From NCBI RefSeq assembly GCF_014656435.1, contig NZ_BNCK01000007.1:237179-301178 (forward strand): a stretch of DNA of 64,000 nucleotides, in the 5' to 3' direction. The stretch comes from Thalassotalea marina (GTDB taxonomy: Bacteria; Pseudomonadota; Gammaproteobacteria; Enterobacterales; Alteromonadaceae). Position 1 is the stretch's first letter. Each line of letters starts with the position of its first letter. Under the pieces are notes generated by a model that was given only the letters and a program-made list of their open reading frames with translations, did not search any database and had not been told where the DNA came from. Shown piece after piece: positions 17,843 to 25,121 of the stretch. A program made the translations under genes and the position numbers.

Positions 17843-18781
17843 ATGGATATTCGATTAAAGCAGTTGAATGCGCTACACACTTTTGAATGCGCAGCTCGAC
17901 ATCAGAGCTATAGTAAGGCAGCGGACGAGTTATTTATTTCACAAGCAGCTGTCAGCCAACAAATGCGCTTATTAGAAGACAAATTACGGGTGAAGCTGTT
18001 TTTCCGTTCGGGTCACAGCATGTATTTGACCAAACAAGGAAACATTCTCTATGAAGCTTGTCTTCAAGGGTTTAGTCAAATACTTACCGGATTAAAAGCG
18101 ATTCAATGTGAAGACATCGCCGGCGACTTAACCATTACCTCGACACAAGCTTTTTGCTCTTTATGGTTAATGCCTAAACTATACAAGTTTTCACTGCTTT
18201 ATCCAGACATTAACATTCGAGTACTCGGTTCAAATGCCATAGAAGATTTAAAAAAGAAACACATTGATGTAGCCATTCGTTTTAGCCGCAACAGTGACAC
18301 AGTAAAACGTGATGGCCTAGTAATTGAAGAAAGTGGCACCATTAGCGCCTACCCGGTTTGCTCTAAAGCCCTATTTGCTTCTGGCAAAATAACACAACCA
18401 AGTGACCTGCTAAACTTTCAATTAATCAGTTTGGCTAATGAGTCCGAAGTCACTTGGCAATCTTGGTTTGCGCACGCTGGTGTCGAGGGTTACCACAATG
18501 ACAAAAAGCAAATTGAAGTTACTTCAAGCGATTTAGCATTGAGCGCTGTTTTAGCAGGTCATGGTATAACGCTGGCCGCCAGCGAGCTGTTTTCACAGTA
18601 TCTGTACAGCCAACAACTAGTTATCCCTTTTAATATTAAACATCCTTTTGACTGGCAACGATTTATACTCTACGACGGTGGTTCACCACGTTTGAAACGA
18701 ATAAAAGTATTCACTCATTGGCTCAAACAAGAGCTAGCGAAAGATAATAATACCATTTCAAAATGTAATGCTGGCGTGTGA
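17843..18781 (+). CDS. LysR-family regulator, GcvA-like
   Basis: A 312-residue LysR protein. The HTH spans LNALHTFECAARHQSYSKAADELFISQAAVSQQMRLLEDKL, a GcvA-type sequence, followed by a periplasmic-binding-protein-like effector domain (about 90-300: DLTITSTQAFCSLWLMPKL). AGAGG lies 10 bases upstream of the start. The target is unknown. Its final codons overlap the sigma-54 promoter of the following regulator gene, so module 1 regulation starts inside this gene. Confidence 0.9.
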   Translation: MDIRLKQLNALHTFECAARHQSYSKAADELFISQAAVSQQMRLLEDKLRVKLFFRSGHSMYLTKQGNILYEACLQGFSQILTGLKAIQCEDIAGDLTITSTQAFCSLWLMPKLYKFSLLYPDINIRVLGSNAIEDLKKKHIDVAIRFSRNSDTVKRDGLVIEESGTISAYPVCSKALFASGKITQPSDLLNFQLISLANESEVTWQSWFAHAGVEGYHNDKKQIEVTSSDLALSAVLAGHGITLAASELFSQYLYSQQLVIPFNIKHPFDWQRFILYDGGSPRLKRIKVFTHWLKQELAKDNNTISKCNAGV

Positions 18782-18787
18782 TTTGCT
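18772..18787 (+). promoter_or_regulatory. Sigma-54 -24/-12 promoter of module 1 regulator operon
   Basis: TGGCGTGTGATTTGCT matches the consensus TGGCAC-R-N4-TTGCW, with GG and GC separated by exactly 10 bases. The transcription start would be near 18798, and the ATG at 18823 follows. Confidence 0.75.
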
Positions 18788-18822
18788 AGGATGTAAGTTA
18801 ACAGTTACTGAGTAAATTGATA

Positions 18823-20169
18823 ATGAATACAAGTATTTTGGTAATAGACGATCGAGCAGATATTCGACTAAGTTTGGTTGTATTATTAGAGCAACACGGA
18901 TATCAGGTAGTAGAAGCTGATAGCCCACAAATAGCGCAAATAGAACTAAAACGACATGATATAGCGCTAGTTTTACTCGATATGAATTACACCATGGACA
19001 CCACGTCAGGTGACGAAGGTATTCAATTTTTAAGCTGGATGCAACAAAACAAATTCACAACGCCAGTTGTGGCAATGACAGCATGGAGTAATGTTGATCT
19101 TGTTGTGCAAGCAATGAAATTAGGTGCCAATGACTTTATTGAAAAGCCGTGGAAAAATAAACACCTACTGCATGTGATTGAGCAGCAACTATCACTTTCT
19201 TCACTAGAAAAAGAGAACATTGGCTTAAAGCAACAACTAGCGGAGCAACCTGAACAGCAATATCAATGGCGCTCAGCATGCATTCGACAACTACTTGATC
19301 AATTAAAAACAGTAGCAAAAACTGATGCTAATATCCTGTTAACTGGTGACAATGGAACAGGCAAAAGTGAGCTAGCCAAGTTCGTGCATTGTCATTCCTC
19401 TCGTAACCAAAAGTCCTTAGTTTCAGTAAATATGGGCGCTATTGCTGAGTCTTTATTCGAAAGTGAAATGTTTGGTCATGTTAAAGGAGCATTCACCGAT
19501 GCTAAGTCTTCTCGTATTGGCCGTTTTGAGCTTGCAGATAACAGTACGTTGTTTTTAGATGAAGTCGCAAATACGCCAATGTCACAACAAATGAAGTTAC
19601 TTAGAGTATTAGAAGGCGGTGAATACGAAGTGCTTGGCTCAAGCAAAACCAAAACTGCCAACTGTCGAATCATCAGTGCAACCAATGCAGATTTTGCCGG
19701 CTTGATCGCGCAAGATAAATTTAGAGAAGACCTCTATTACCGATTAAACACCATCGAATTAAGAGTACCTTCGCTTGCAGAGAGACAAGAGGATATTGTC
19801 CCGCTAGCACACTATTTTATTGAAAAGTTTTGCCGTAAATACCACAAGGATTTCTGCGACTTAACCAAACAAGCACAGTCGGCATTACGCCATTATCATT
19901 GGCCAGGCAACCTAAGGGAAATGAGTCATTTAATTGAAAGAGCCGTTCTTTTATGTTCTTCCAATGTTATAGATGATAATGACTTAAGATTAACTGCTAG
20001 TGCCCCTGCAAACGAATTACCTTTGATGACATTACACGAGGCTGAAGTAAGTCTGTTGAAAAAAGCATTAAAACAAACCGATAACAACATTCCTAAAGCC
20101 GCTAAACTATTAGGGTTGACCAAGTCGTCTATGTATCGTCGAGTTGAAAAGTACGAGTTATTAACCTGA
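18823..20169 (+). CDS. NtrC-type sigma-54-dependent response regulator (module 1)
   Basis: A 448-residue activator of RNA polymerase-sigma-54. Receiver: Asp9-Asp10, phospho-acceptor Asp53 (LLDMNYTMDTTSGDEG), Lys in IEKPWKN. AAA+ domain (about 145-370): Walker A TGDNGTGKSE, GAFTDA in the sigma-54 contact loop (canonical GAFTGA), Walker B LFLDEV. A C-terminal Fis-type HTH follows (AAKLLGLTKSSMYRRVEKYEL). ATG 18823 is used, because an in-frame TTG at 18817 has no advantage. Overlaps the kinase gene start (TGATG). It probably activates its own operon and the exporter at 23137. Confidence 0.92.
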   Translation: MNTSILVIDDRADIRLSLVVLLEQHGYQVVEADSPQIAQIELKRHDIALVLLDMNYTMDTTSGDEGIQFLSWMQQNKFTTPVVAMTAWSNVDLVVQAMKLGANDFIEKPWKNKHLLHVIEQQLSLSSLEKENIGLKQQLAEQPEQQYQWRSACIRQLLDQLKTVAKTDANILLTGDNGTGKSELAKFVHCHSSRNQKSLVSVNMGAIAESLFESEMFGHVKGAFTDAKSSRIGRFELADNSTLFLDEVANTPMSQQMKLLRVLEGGEYEVLGSSKTKTANCRIISATNADFAGLIAQDKFREDLYYRLNTIELRVPSLAERQEDIVPLAHYFIEKFCRKYHKDFCDLTKQAQSALRHYHWPGNLREMSHLIERAVLLCSSNVIDDNDLRLTASAPANELPLMTLHEAEVSLLKKALKQTDNNIPKAAKLLGLTKSSMYRRVEKYELLT

Positions 20170-21428
20170 TGCGCTCCTTAGAAAAATATTTATCTTTTAC
20201 TTCGTTAGTACTCGCCATACCCGGTGCTGTCTTTTTGGGCTTATTAACCACTAAGATCATTGACGGTTGGCAAGCTATTGTTGTTACACAATTTTTTTAT
20301 TGGATGTTTGTCTGGTGGATGATCACTGTTATTAAATTTAGATCGCTACGTGCCTTTACCCGTGCCAGTTTACATTTGGACGCTATCCGCCAAGAAGATT
20401 TTAACCAGTTTGCAAAATCATCTTTTCCTGAAGGAAAAGTAAAAGAGTTTCATCATCAATTAAACGAATTAAGTAGCACATTACAGCAGCAAAAATCTCG
20501 TTACGACCAGCATATATTCTTGGTGTATCAGCTTATTTCGCAACTTGCTTCGCCGATCTTAGTGTTTAACCAACGTAAACAACTATCATTTGCCAATGAG
20601 GCTTTTTATCAATTATTTGGTCAGCCGTGGCAAGTTCATCGCAATGCAACACCTGAACATTTGGGGCTAAATTACAAAGGTGGTCAGTGGTATTTAGAGC
20701 AAATGCCGGGCAAGTGGCAGATAAAACATAGCGAATTTGACGATAACGGTGAAAGTAATCTATTACTGATTTTTGTTGATATCGAGTCAGCGCTAAGAGA
20801 GAACCAGCTTAAGGCTTGGCAACAAATCATCAGAGTGTTAAGTCATGAAATCCGTAACTCACTGACACCTGTTTCGTCTATGGCAGAAACGCTAGCAGAG
20901 AAATCACTGGTTGAACGTGATAAACAGATTCTGCAAGTGATCACCGACCGTTGTTCACACCTACAAAACTTTGTCGACCGCTATTCTACATTATCGAAAA
21001 AAATTGAACTAAATAAACAAGTTGCCGATTTTGAGTTGATGCTTAAAGCGCTTACAAATTTATTTACCGATATAAATATTAAGTGCAATAGGCAAGTTAG
21101 TTCACTTTGGGTAGACATCACATTTTTTGAACAAGTCTTGATCAATTTGATTAAAAATGCGAAAGAGGCACAAGCGAAAAACATCACGATAAATATAGAA
21201 AAACAAGACCAACATATTGCAATTGAAATTATTGATGACGGCCACGGATTTGCCAATTTAGATAACGCCTTTGTACCACTTTTCACCACTAAAGCCGATG
21301 GCCAAGGTATCGGTTTAAGTTTTTGTCGAAACATTATCGAACAGCATGGCGGTGTCATTGAGCTTCACAATAATAGTGATAAAGGCGTTACCATACTGAT
21401 GGTATTACCCGTCCAAAACCAACAATAA
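20169..21428 (+). CDS. Membrane histidine kinase, NtrB/PAS type (module 1)
   Basis: A 419-residue kinase with two close TM segments (about 10-30 and 38-56), and only a very short periplasmic loop, so it likely senses membrane or cytoplasmic state. A PAS-like region (about 125-200) precedes the H-box RVLSHEIRNSLTPVSSMAE, N-box EQVLINLIKNAKEAQ and G-boxes DDGHGFAN and GQGIGLSFCR. It is translationally coupled to the NtrC-type gene and is the obvious partner. Followed by a terminator. Confidence 0.9.
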   Translation: MRSLEKYLSFTSLVLAIPGAVFLGLLTTKIIDGWQAIVVTQFFYWMFVWWMITVIKFRSLRAFTRASLHLDAIRQEDFNQFAKSSFPEGKVKEFHHQLNELSSTLQQQKSRYDQHIFLVYQLISQLASPILVFNQRKQLSFANEAFYQLFGQPWQVHRNATPEHLGLNYKGGQWYLEQMPGKWQIKHSEFDDNGESNLLLIFVDIESALRENQLKAWQQIIRVLSHEIRNSLTPVSSMAETLAEKSLVERDKQILQVITDRCSHLQNFVDRYSTLSKKIELNKQVADFELMLKALTNLFTDINIKCNRQVSSLWVDITFFEQVLINLIKNAKEAQAKNITINIEKQDQHIAIEIIDDGHGFANLDNAFVPLFTTKADGQGIGLSFCRNIIEQHGGVIELHNNSDKGVTILMVLPVQNQQ

Positions 21429-21463
21429 GACTAATTAGTGAACGGTTCGATTATGGGAACATT

Positions 21464-21486
21464 TAGTCCGTTTTCGGACTATTTTT
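21464..21486 (+). terminator. Terminator of the module 1 two-component operon
   Basis: TAGTCCG-TTTT-CGGACTA hairpin followed by TTTTT, about 36 bases after the kinase stop. The remaining 230 bases up to 21718 hold the cytochrome c' promoter region with no gene visible. Confidence 0.85.
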
Positions 21487-21717
21487 AATATAATCCATAT
21501 TTAACAATAATATATATGATACGATTTTGTTTGTTGGATAACTAAAGCAACGTTGAAATACTTGTTATTTTGTATGTACAACGAACTAACATCACTTAGG
21601 CTTGCGATAAAGTCGGTTACAACTTTTATTACCGTACCCCTAGGCATAATTTATAAAATCGCTAAGATAGTAGGTCGATAATAAAGGAAATAACGAAAAC
21701 TAGTTAAAGGGCAATTA

Positions 21718-22188
21718 ATGAAAACATTAACCAAAACATTAGCAGTGAGTGCTGTTTCACTCATGGTATTTTCAGCAAGTGCACAAGTTGCTTCATCAGA
21801 AAAGCAAGCTGCAAGAGCAACGGAAACCAGACAAGCAGTGTTTAAATTATTAGGCGCAAATATGGGCCCACTAGGTGGCATGGCAAGAGGCAAAGTGCCA
21901 TTTGATGCTCAACTTGCAGAAAAACACGCAACACGCATTAACCAATTATCTTTAATGATCGGTGACTACACTGCATTAGATACGTCAAAATTTAAAACCA
22001 ATACTGAAGCATTAGATAAAGTTTGGACTGACCGAGCGAGCTTTGAAAAGCACATTAATGATTTAACAGATGCATCAGCCAATTTGATGAAAGTTGCCGC
22101 TTCAGGTAATGAAGGTGAAATTAAAAAGGCAATTGGCGGCGTAGGTAAAACTTGCGGTGGTTGCCACGACAACTTCAAGAAAGACTAA
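21718..22188 (+). CDS. Cytochrome c' (class II c-type cytochrome)
   Basis: A 156-residue periplasmic protein: signal peptide (about 1-22), four-helix bundle, single C-terminal heme site CGGCH (about 146-150), the hallmark of class II cytochromes. Cytochromes c' bind NO and CO and may protect from nitrosative stress or carry electrons. Convergent with a cytochrome b561-type gene, with a shared terminator; the two may form a redox pair. Residue distribution around AAIGGVGKTCGGCHDNFKKD fits the family. Confidence 0.9.
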   Translation: MKTLTKTLAVSAVSLMVFSASAQVASSEKQAARATETRQAVFKLLGANMGPLGGMARGKVPFDAQLAEKHATRINQLSLMIGDYTALDTSKFKTNTEALDKVWTDRASFEKHINDLTDASANLMKVAASGNEGEIKKAIGGVGKTCGGCHDNFKKD

Positions 22189-22204
22189 TAGCGATTATTC
22201 TTAT

Positions 22205-22232
22205 AAAAAAAGCGGCTATGCCGCTTTTTTTT
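22205..22232. terminator. Bidirectional terminator between cytochrome genes
   Basis: A-run, GCGGC-TAT-GCCGC stem, T-run; symmetric, so useful to both convergent genes. Confidence 0.9.
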
Positions 22233-22246
22233 GTGTTAAAGAGCGA

Positions 22247-22921
22247 TTAATAGTAAAACTCTTCCACTACTGGAGCATTTAATACCACCAACCAGTATAC
22301 AAATAATGCAACAACAACGGCCACGAACAATGCGATAAGTAGTTTTGAGTGATTAATTGCATCATCAGAGCGCACATCCTTCTCACTCTTTTTGCCGGTA
22401 AGCATAGGTTTAACTAAATTTTTACCTTTGACTCGCCAGTAATAAGCCACCGCCAAAATATGGATAGCAGCGGCGATTAAAATCAAATCAAATCCGTTAT
22501 GGTGAATAGTATTCATCAACGATTCTAATGAACTGCTCAACACCCCGTTATATGGCCCAGCACTAAAAATGTCATCATCAATAAAAAGCCCTGTTGATGC
22601 TTGCACTAACACAAGCGCTAACAAAGCAAATACCATCAAAGCCCCAAGCGGGTTATGTCCAGGATAATCACTAGGACGCTTTACATAGGCTTTAATTTTA
22701 GTTGGCGTAGGTACAAACGACATAAATCGTGCGTGACGGGTACCAATAATGCCCCAAATCAACCTGAAACATAACAAGCCAATAACGACATAACCTAACT
22801 TCATATGAAGATCGATATATTCACCTTCTGACTCAGCGGTGTACCAAAGCCCTAATAAACAAAGCACAAGACCCCAGTGAAAAATGCGCGTTGGTAAATC
22901 CCAAATTAAATAATGCTTCAT
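22247..22921 (-). CDS. Cytochrome b561-family membrane protein
   Basis: A 224-residue protein with four main TM helices plus a C-terminal fifth (LLIALFVAVVVALFVYWLVV). It opens WDLPTRIFHWGLVLCLLGLWYTAE, with His15 a likely heme ligand, and further His residues at DLHMKLGY, IHHNG and AAIHILAV. This is the COG3658/Ni-hydrogenase b-type group that passes electrons to c-type cytochromes. It converges on the cytochrome c' gene, the possible partner, and its 5' end faces the exporter operon of module 1. Confidence 0.85.
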   Translation of the reverse strand: MKHYLIWDLPTRIFHWGLVLCLLGLWYTAESEGEYIDLHMKLGYVVIGLLCFRLIWGIIGTRHARFMSFVPTPTKIKAYVKRPSDYPGHNPLGALMVFALLALVLVQASTGLFIDDDIFSAGPYNGVLSSSLESLMNTIHHNGFDLILIAAAIHILAVAYYWRVKGKNLVKPMLTGKKSEKDVRSDDAINHSKLLIALFVAVVVALFVYWLVVLNAPVVEEFYY

Positions 22922-22990
22922 TGCTGCCCTCGTTAAAACTCAGTAAATAGTACAGTTAAGCGCGTTAAAGGCAAGATTATAAACCAGTCT

Positions 22991-23020
22991 GATTTCGAAA
23001 TTAAGTTGTCCGATTTCGAA
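22991..23020. promoter_or_regulatory. Tandem candidate enhancer sites upstream of module 1 exporter
   Basis: GATTTCGAA occurs at 22991-22999 and again at 23012-23020, 21 bp apart (two helical turns), about 65-90 bp before the -24 box. The first lies in the palindrome ATTTCGAAAT. Position and spacing suit binding of the NtrC-type activator. Confidence 0.5.
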
Positions 23021-23083
23021 CTAATGCCCTACTAACCAAATTTCAAAAACATTCAATCCATTGTTTTTATGACATATTTTCTT

Positions 23084-23099
23084 TGGCATGCTTTTCGCA
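23084..23099 (+). promoter_or_regulatory. Sigma-54 promoter of module 1 exporter operon
   Basis: TGGCATGCTTTTCGCA: -24 GG and -12 GC spaced by 10 bases, two deviations from the consensus. Predicted transcription start about 23110. It sets the HlyD-like start at 23137, as the longer frame from 23083 would begin inside the promoter. Confidence 0.75.
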
Positions 23100-23136
23100 A
23101 AGTTACATTGTGATTCAATTTATTTATCTTTTTATT

Positions 23137-24381
23137 ATGGATGTTGTAAAGCAAAAGCAAGCTAGCGATAACTCAGTAAAACGCATAGCGATCGCGTTTA
23201 TTATTTTACTTGCATTGTTATTAGTTTATTTGGTTAAGCAAAGCGTCAATCAGGTAACCTTGAACAAGAAAGATTTAGTGATTGCACAAGTGAACCAAGG
23301 CGATTTAAGAGTCTCTGTTGACGGCTACGGCAAACTCGTCTCACATAAACAAGAGCTTATTACCGCCTTAACTCGCGCAACAGTAAAAGAAATCGTGTTA
23401 AAACCTGGTGCAGTAGTCACTCAAGGCAGTTTGATAGTCAAATTGGAAAACCCTGAATTGGTATACCAACTGTCCAGCGCTCAACAACAACTCAATAGCT
23501 TGCAAGCCAACTCTCGACAGCTTGCGCTCAATCAACAGCGAGAAGTGATCAGTGAAAATGCTAGGATCGCTGAATACGCAGCTATGCTTGAAGCAGCAAG
23601 TTTAAAGCGAGAAGCTGAAGAAAAGCTTTTTAAGCAAGGTATCGTCTCAGGTTTAAAGTTTCGCGAGTCGCAACTTAATGAAAAACAACTTAAAACAAGG
23701 ATTAGCCTAGCTAAACAGAGCTTGTCACACTTACAGAAAGTACACCAAGAGGCGCTGTTAATAGAAAAAGAAAGAATTAACCAACAGTTAAATACCGTAA
23801 AAAATGCTCAAGATCGATTAAATGCTCTGGATGTTATCGCAAAATTTGACGGTATTTTGCAAAGGCTACCTGTCAACTTAGGGCAAAGCATTAACCCTGG
23901 GCAAGAGATTGCATTAATTGGCAGTACCAGCGATTTGATTGCCGAAATTCAAGTACCTCAATCGCAAGCTAACGCCATTCAAATCGGCCAAGAAGTTGAG
24001 GTAAATACACGTCAGTCTATTGTTCTTGGCAAGGTATCACGCATTGATCCCATAGTTAGAGACAACGCTGTGATGATTGACGTTACCTTTACCCAAACAC
24101 TTGATAGCCACATGCGCCCTGAACAAAACGTTGATGCAGAAATAATTACTGATGTATTAACGAATGTTGCTTATATCGAGCGTCCAGCCAATATACAAGC
24201 AAAAAACCAACAGGCGATGTACCGCCTCGACCAAGATCAAAACAAAGCCACTCGCGTAGATATAATCTTTGGCCAAAAAACGTCGCGCTATGTCGCTATT
24301 ACCCATGGTGCTGCACCAGGCGAAAGTTTTATTTTAACTGATTTAACCAACTACCAAACTCCAGAAATTGCACTAAATTAA
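23137..24381 (+). CDS. HlyD/MacA-like membrane fusion protein (module 1)
   Basis: A 414-residue periplasmic adaptor with one N-terminal TM (about 18-36, IAIAFIILLALLLVYLV). It has a lipoyl-like half (VKEIVLKPGAVVTQGSLIVKLENPEL), a long coiled coil (about 105-220, many Gln/Leu), then the second lipoyl half FDGILQRLPVNLGQSINPGQEIA and beta-barrel. It should bridge the ABC exporter to an outer-membrane TolC-type channel, which is not encoded nearby. First gene of the exporter operon; ATG 23137 lies 27 bases after the predicted transcription start. It has no clear ribosome site. Confidence 0.88.
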   Translation: MDVVKQKQASDNSVKRIAIAFIILLALLLVYLVKQSVNQVTLNKKDLVIAQVNQGDLRVSVDGYGKLVSHKQELITALTRATVKEIVLKPGAVVTQGSLIVKLENPELVYQLSSAQQQLNSLQANSRQLALNQQREVISENARIAEYAAMLEAASLKREAEEKLFKQGIVSGLKFRESQLNEKQLKTRISLAKQSLSHLQKVHQEALLIEKERINQQLNTVKNAQDRLNALDVIAKFDGILQRLPVNLGQSINPGQEIALIGSTSDLIAEIQVPQSQANAIQIGQEVEVNTRQSIVLGKVSRIDPIVRDNAVMIDVTFTQTLDSHMRPEQNVDAEIITDVLTNVAYIERPANIQAKNQQAMYRLDQDQNKATRVDIIFGQKTSRYVAITHGAAPGESFILTDLTNYQTPEIALN

Positions 24382-24391
24382 GGACCTGAAC

Positions 24392-25093
24392 ATGAACGAA
24401 ATACTAAAACTCGAGCAAATAACAAAAGTATTTGAAACGGAAGAATTAGAAACCCACGCCCTATCAGGTATCAGTTTGAGCATACATCAGGGTGAATATG
24501 TTTCAATTTCTGGTCCTTCTGGCTGTGGAAAATCTACCTTGCTGTCAATTATGGGGCTATTAGATTTTGCCACTTCTGGCAAATACTTTATCGAAGGACA
24601 TGATGTAACCTCATTAACACTTAACCAAGCTGCCAAAGTTAGAAATGAGAAAATTGGATTTATTTTTCAATCGTTTAACCTTATCGATGAACTTAGCGTA
24701 TTTGACAATGTCGCTTTACCTTTACGCTATCATAGCCAAAAGTTCAGCAACCAAGAAATAGAGCAAAGGGTATTAGCACGCTTAGAGCAAGTGGGGCTAT
24801 CACACCGTATCAGTCATAAGCCAAATCAATTATCTGGCGGTCAGCAACAGCGAGTTGCTATTGCAAGGGCTTTAGTTGCCAATCCAAGCATTCTGCTAGT
24901 TGACGAGCCAACGGGTAACTTAGACTCAAAAGCTGGCGATCAGGTAATGGATTTACTTGAAGAGCTAAACAAGCAAGGGACAACCATCTGTATGGTGACC
25001 CATGACCCTAGATACGCCGATATGGCAAGAATAAAGGTGCAATTACTTGACGGTAAAGTTTTACACGCACCTTTAACAAAAGCCACAGCTTAA
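24392..25093 (+). CDS. ABC transporter ATPase, LolD/MacB type (module 1)
   Basis: A 233-residue nucleotide-binding protein: Walker A GPSGCGKST (about 39-47), Q-loop FQSFNLIDELSV, signature LSGGQQQRVAIARAL (about 146-160), Walker B ILLVDEPTGNLDSKAG and switch His in MVTHDPRYA. It starts 10 bases after the HlyD-like stop, with AAGGA upstream. It drives the mechanotransmission permeases encoded next. The substrate is unknown; this ATPase family serves lipoproteins, peptides and macrolide efflux. Confidence 0.92.
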   Translation: MNEILKLEQITKVFETEELETHALSGISLSIHQGEYVSISGPSGCGKSTLLSIMGLLDFATSGKYFIEGHDVTSLTLNQAAKVRNEKIGFIFQSFNLIDELSVFDNVALPLRYHSQKFSNQEIEQRVLARLEQVGLSHRISHKPNQLSGGQQQRVAIARALVANPSILLVDEPTGNLDSKAGDQVMDLLEELNKQGTTICMVTHDPRYADMARIKVQLLDGKVLHAPLTKATA

Positions 25094-25121
25094 CAATTAT
25101 CTAAAAAATTAGGGATCAGTG

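Noticed and set aside
20981..21358. 125-codon ORF antisense to the module 1 kinase
   Set aside because: Covers catalytic motifs of the kinase on the other strand; shadow.
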